Shown here one piece after another: positions 63,390 to 64,000 of a DNA stretch of 64,000 bases (position 1 is its first letter; every line of letters begins with the position of its first letter). Origin of the DNA: CAVSWT01 sp963777515 (GTDB lineage: Bacteria > Bacteroidota > Ignavibacteria > Ignavibacteriales > Ignavibacteriaceae); contig CAVZQU010000008.1 in assembly GCA_963777515.1 (NCBI GenBank), positions 124,001-188,000 of the forward strand. The letters are read 5' to 3'. The notes under the pieces are model-generated. The model was not told where the DNA came from and did no database searches. It saw only the letters and a list, made by a program, of their open reading frames with translations. The translations under genes and the position numbers were made by a program.

Positions 63390-64000
63390 TTACTTCGCCA
63401 ATACAAACTTTTTCATTTCTATAAAATTATCAGCTTTCATTTTATATAAGTATACCCCGCTTGATAATTTACTGCCGTCAAATTTTATTTCGTAAATACC
63501 GGGATTTTTTTCTTCATTTACTAAAGTCGATATTTCTTGGCCTAAGATATTATAAACCGTTATTGTAACAAAGCTTTCTTTAGGTACTGAATATCTTATG
63601 GTTGTGGAAGGATTGAAAGGATTTGGATAGTTTTGTTTGAGCGAGTAAGAATACCGAATGTCTTTTGGCTTATCAACAACTTGTGCAATTATTTTAACCG
63701 GTATCTTAAGCGCCGGATCGCCTAGCAAAGTATATCTTCGATAAATACCATCTTTAATGGCATAGTCGGAAGATGAAATTTTTGTTTTAAGTAAAGCGTC
63801 ACCAATTGTAATCTCCGGATCATGAAAAATATTATTATAAAAGCTTGTCAAAAAATTAGAGCCTTGGCTTAAAAAATTTAACCCGGTGGAAGCAATAGAT
63901 GCAACTGTGCCGCTCTTAGGAAGTACGATTAATTTTCTTACAATACTGCTGTCATCAGGCGGATCAAATGACTGACTGCAGGCAGCAGCCGTATAAATAA
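63390..64000 (-). CDS. C25 (gingipain-type) peptidase with T9SS sorting domain, C-terminal part
   Basis: The frame stays open to the right edge. Its first visible residues are IYTAAACSQSFDPPDDSSIV and RKLIVLPKSGTVASIASTGL; a cysteine in the AAACSQSFDP segment, followed by an S-T-G loop, is the pattern of the catalytic-cysteine region of peptidase family C25. After GDALLKTKISSS and GDPALKIPVKI the protein ends with a sorting domain starting NYPNPFNPSTTIRYSV and closing FIEMKKFVLAK. It should be secreted by the type IX system. Most of the catalytic domain lies outside the window. Confidence 0.78.
   Translation of the reverse strand, partial: IYTAAACSQSFDPPDDSSIVRKLIVLPKSGTVASIASTGLNFLSQGSNFLTSFYNNIFHDPEITIGDALLKTKISSSDYAIKDGIYRRYTLLGDPALKIPVKIIAQVVDKPKDIRYSYSLKQNYPNPFNPSTTIRYSVPKESFVTITVYNILGQEISTLVNEEKNPGIYEIKFDGSKLSSGVYLYKMKADNFIEMKKFVLAK

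Noticed and set aside
1..64000. tRNA, rRNA or tmRNA genes
   Set aside because: No T-loop GGTTCGAATCC-like sequence with a matching acceptor stem and no rRNA-like stretch was found by eye; a covariance-model scan would be needed to exclude a divergent tRNA.

Overview
The window looks like a piece of an AT-rich chromosome from the Ignavibacteria / Bacteroidota-Chlorobi lineage. The main evidence is several proteins ending in type IX secretion (T9SS) C-terminal domains with the NYPNPFNP motif at about 24.1, 42.0 and 63.4 kb, together with a gingipain-type C25 peptidase end, TolC/RND efflux genes and polysaccharide-degrading enzymes. No rRNA, tRNA, CRISPR array, transposase or integrase was recognised. 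Apart from the efflux operon (12.9-18.9 kb) and katG (39.6-41.8 kb), essentially every gene is on the minus strand.

Layout: 0-10 kb holds small accessory genes (EamA transporter end, GNAT, DHFR-like, two VOC proteins) and a TetR-controlled operon of octaheme cytochrome c, FmdE, porin and TauE/SafE exporter. 10-13 kb holds decayed AraC, T9SS and katG remnants, an MltF-like transglycosylase and a PepSY-like protein. 13.5-18.9 kb is a TolC-adaptor-RND pump. 19-25 kb holds a divergent peptide deformylase, an Asp/Glu racemase, a P1 peptidase, TspO, an Lnt-like acyltransferase and a BNR/T9SS protein. 25-34 kb is rich in carbohydrate-active enzymes (DUF5060/DUF4038, GH5, GH8) mixed with small NTF2-like, YdeI, BKACE and DUF2914 genes. 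34-38 kb has a Rieske protein with a porin, a nucleotidyltransferase, a second DUF2914 protein and an HXXEE protein. 38-42 kb is oxyR divergent from katG. 42-53.8 kb is accessory DNA cut into blocks by repeated copies of the katG 3' end and ending in a frameshifted HNH-SIR2-HerA defence cluster. 54-59.5 kb is a modular run of small genes separated by a repeated element. 59.8-62.4 kb is larE-larB-larC. 62.8-64 kb holds a HEAT-like protein and the C25 peptidase end.

Three structural signals stand out. (1) The last 22 codons of katG plus its terminator recur downstream at 47.36 and 49.64 kb in the same direction, so three accessory blocks, the last carrying the HNH-SIR2-HerA cluster, sit one after another behind katG. 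(2) A roughly 125-bp intergenic repeat, called R125 here, occurs about ten times, always in the same orientation, between minus-strand genes at both ends of the window, like cassette boundaries. (3) Several gene starts or ends carry integron attC-like half sites (GTTAGGC / GCCTAAC with a pairing arm) without an integrase, which would fit a decayed CALIN-type array.

Caution: at least eight otherwise well-preserved genes are split by one apparent single-base indel, and the 49.8-53.8 kb cluster by many. This could be genuine decay or uncorrected indels in the assembly. Frameshifted genes are listed over their full extent with the approximate break point.
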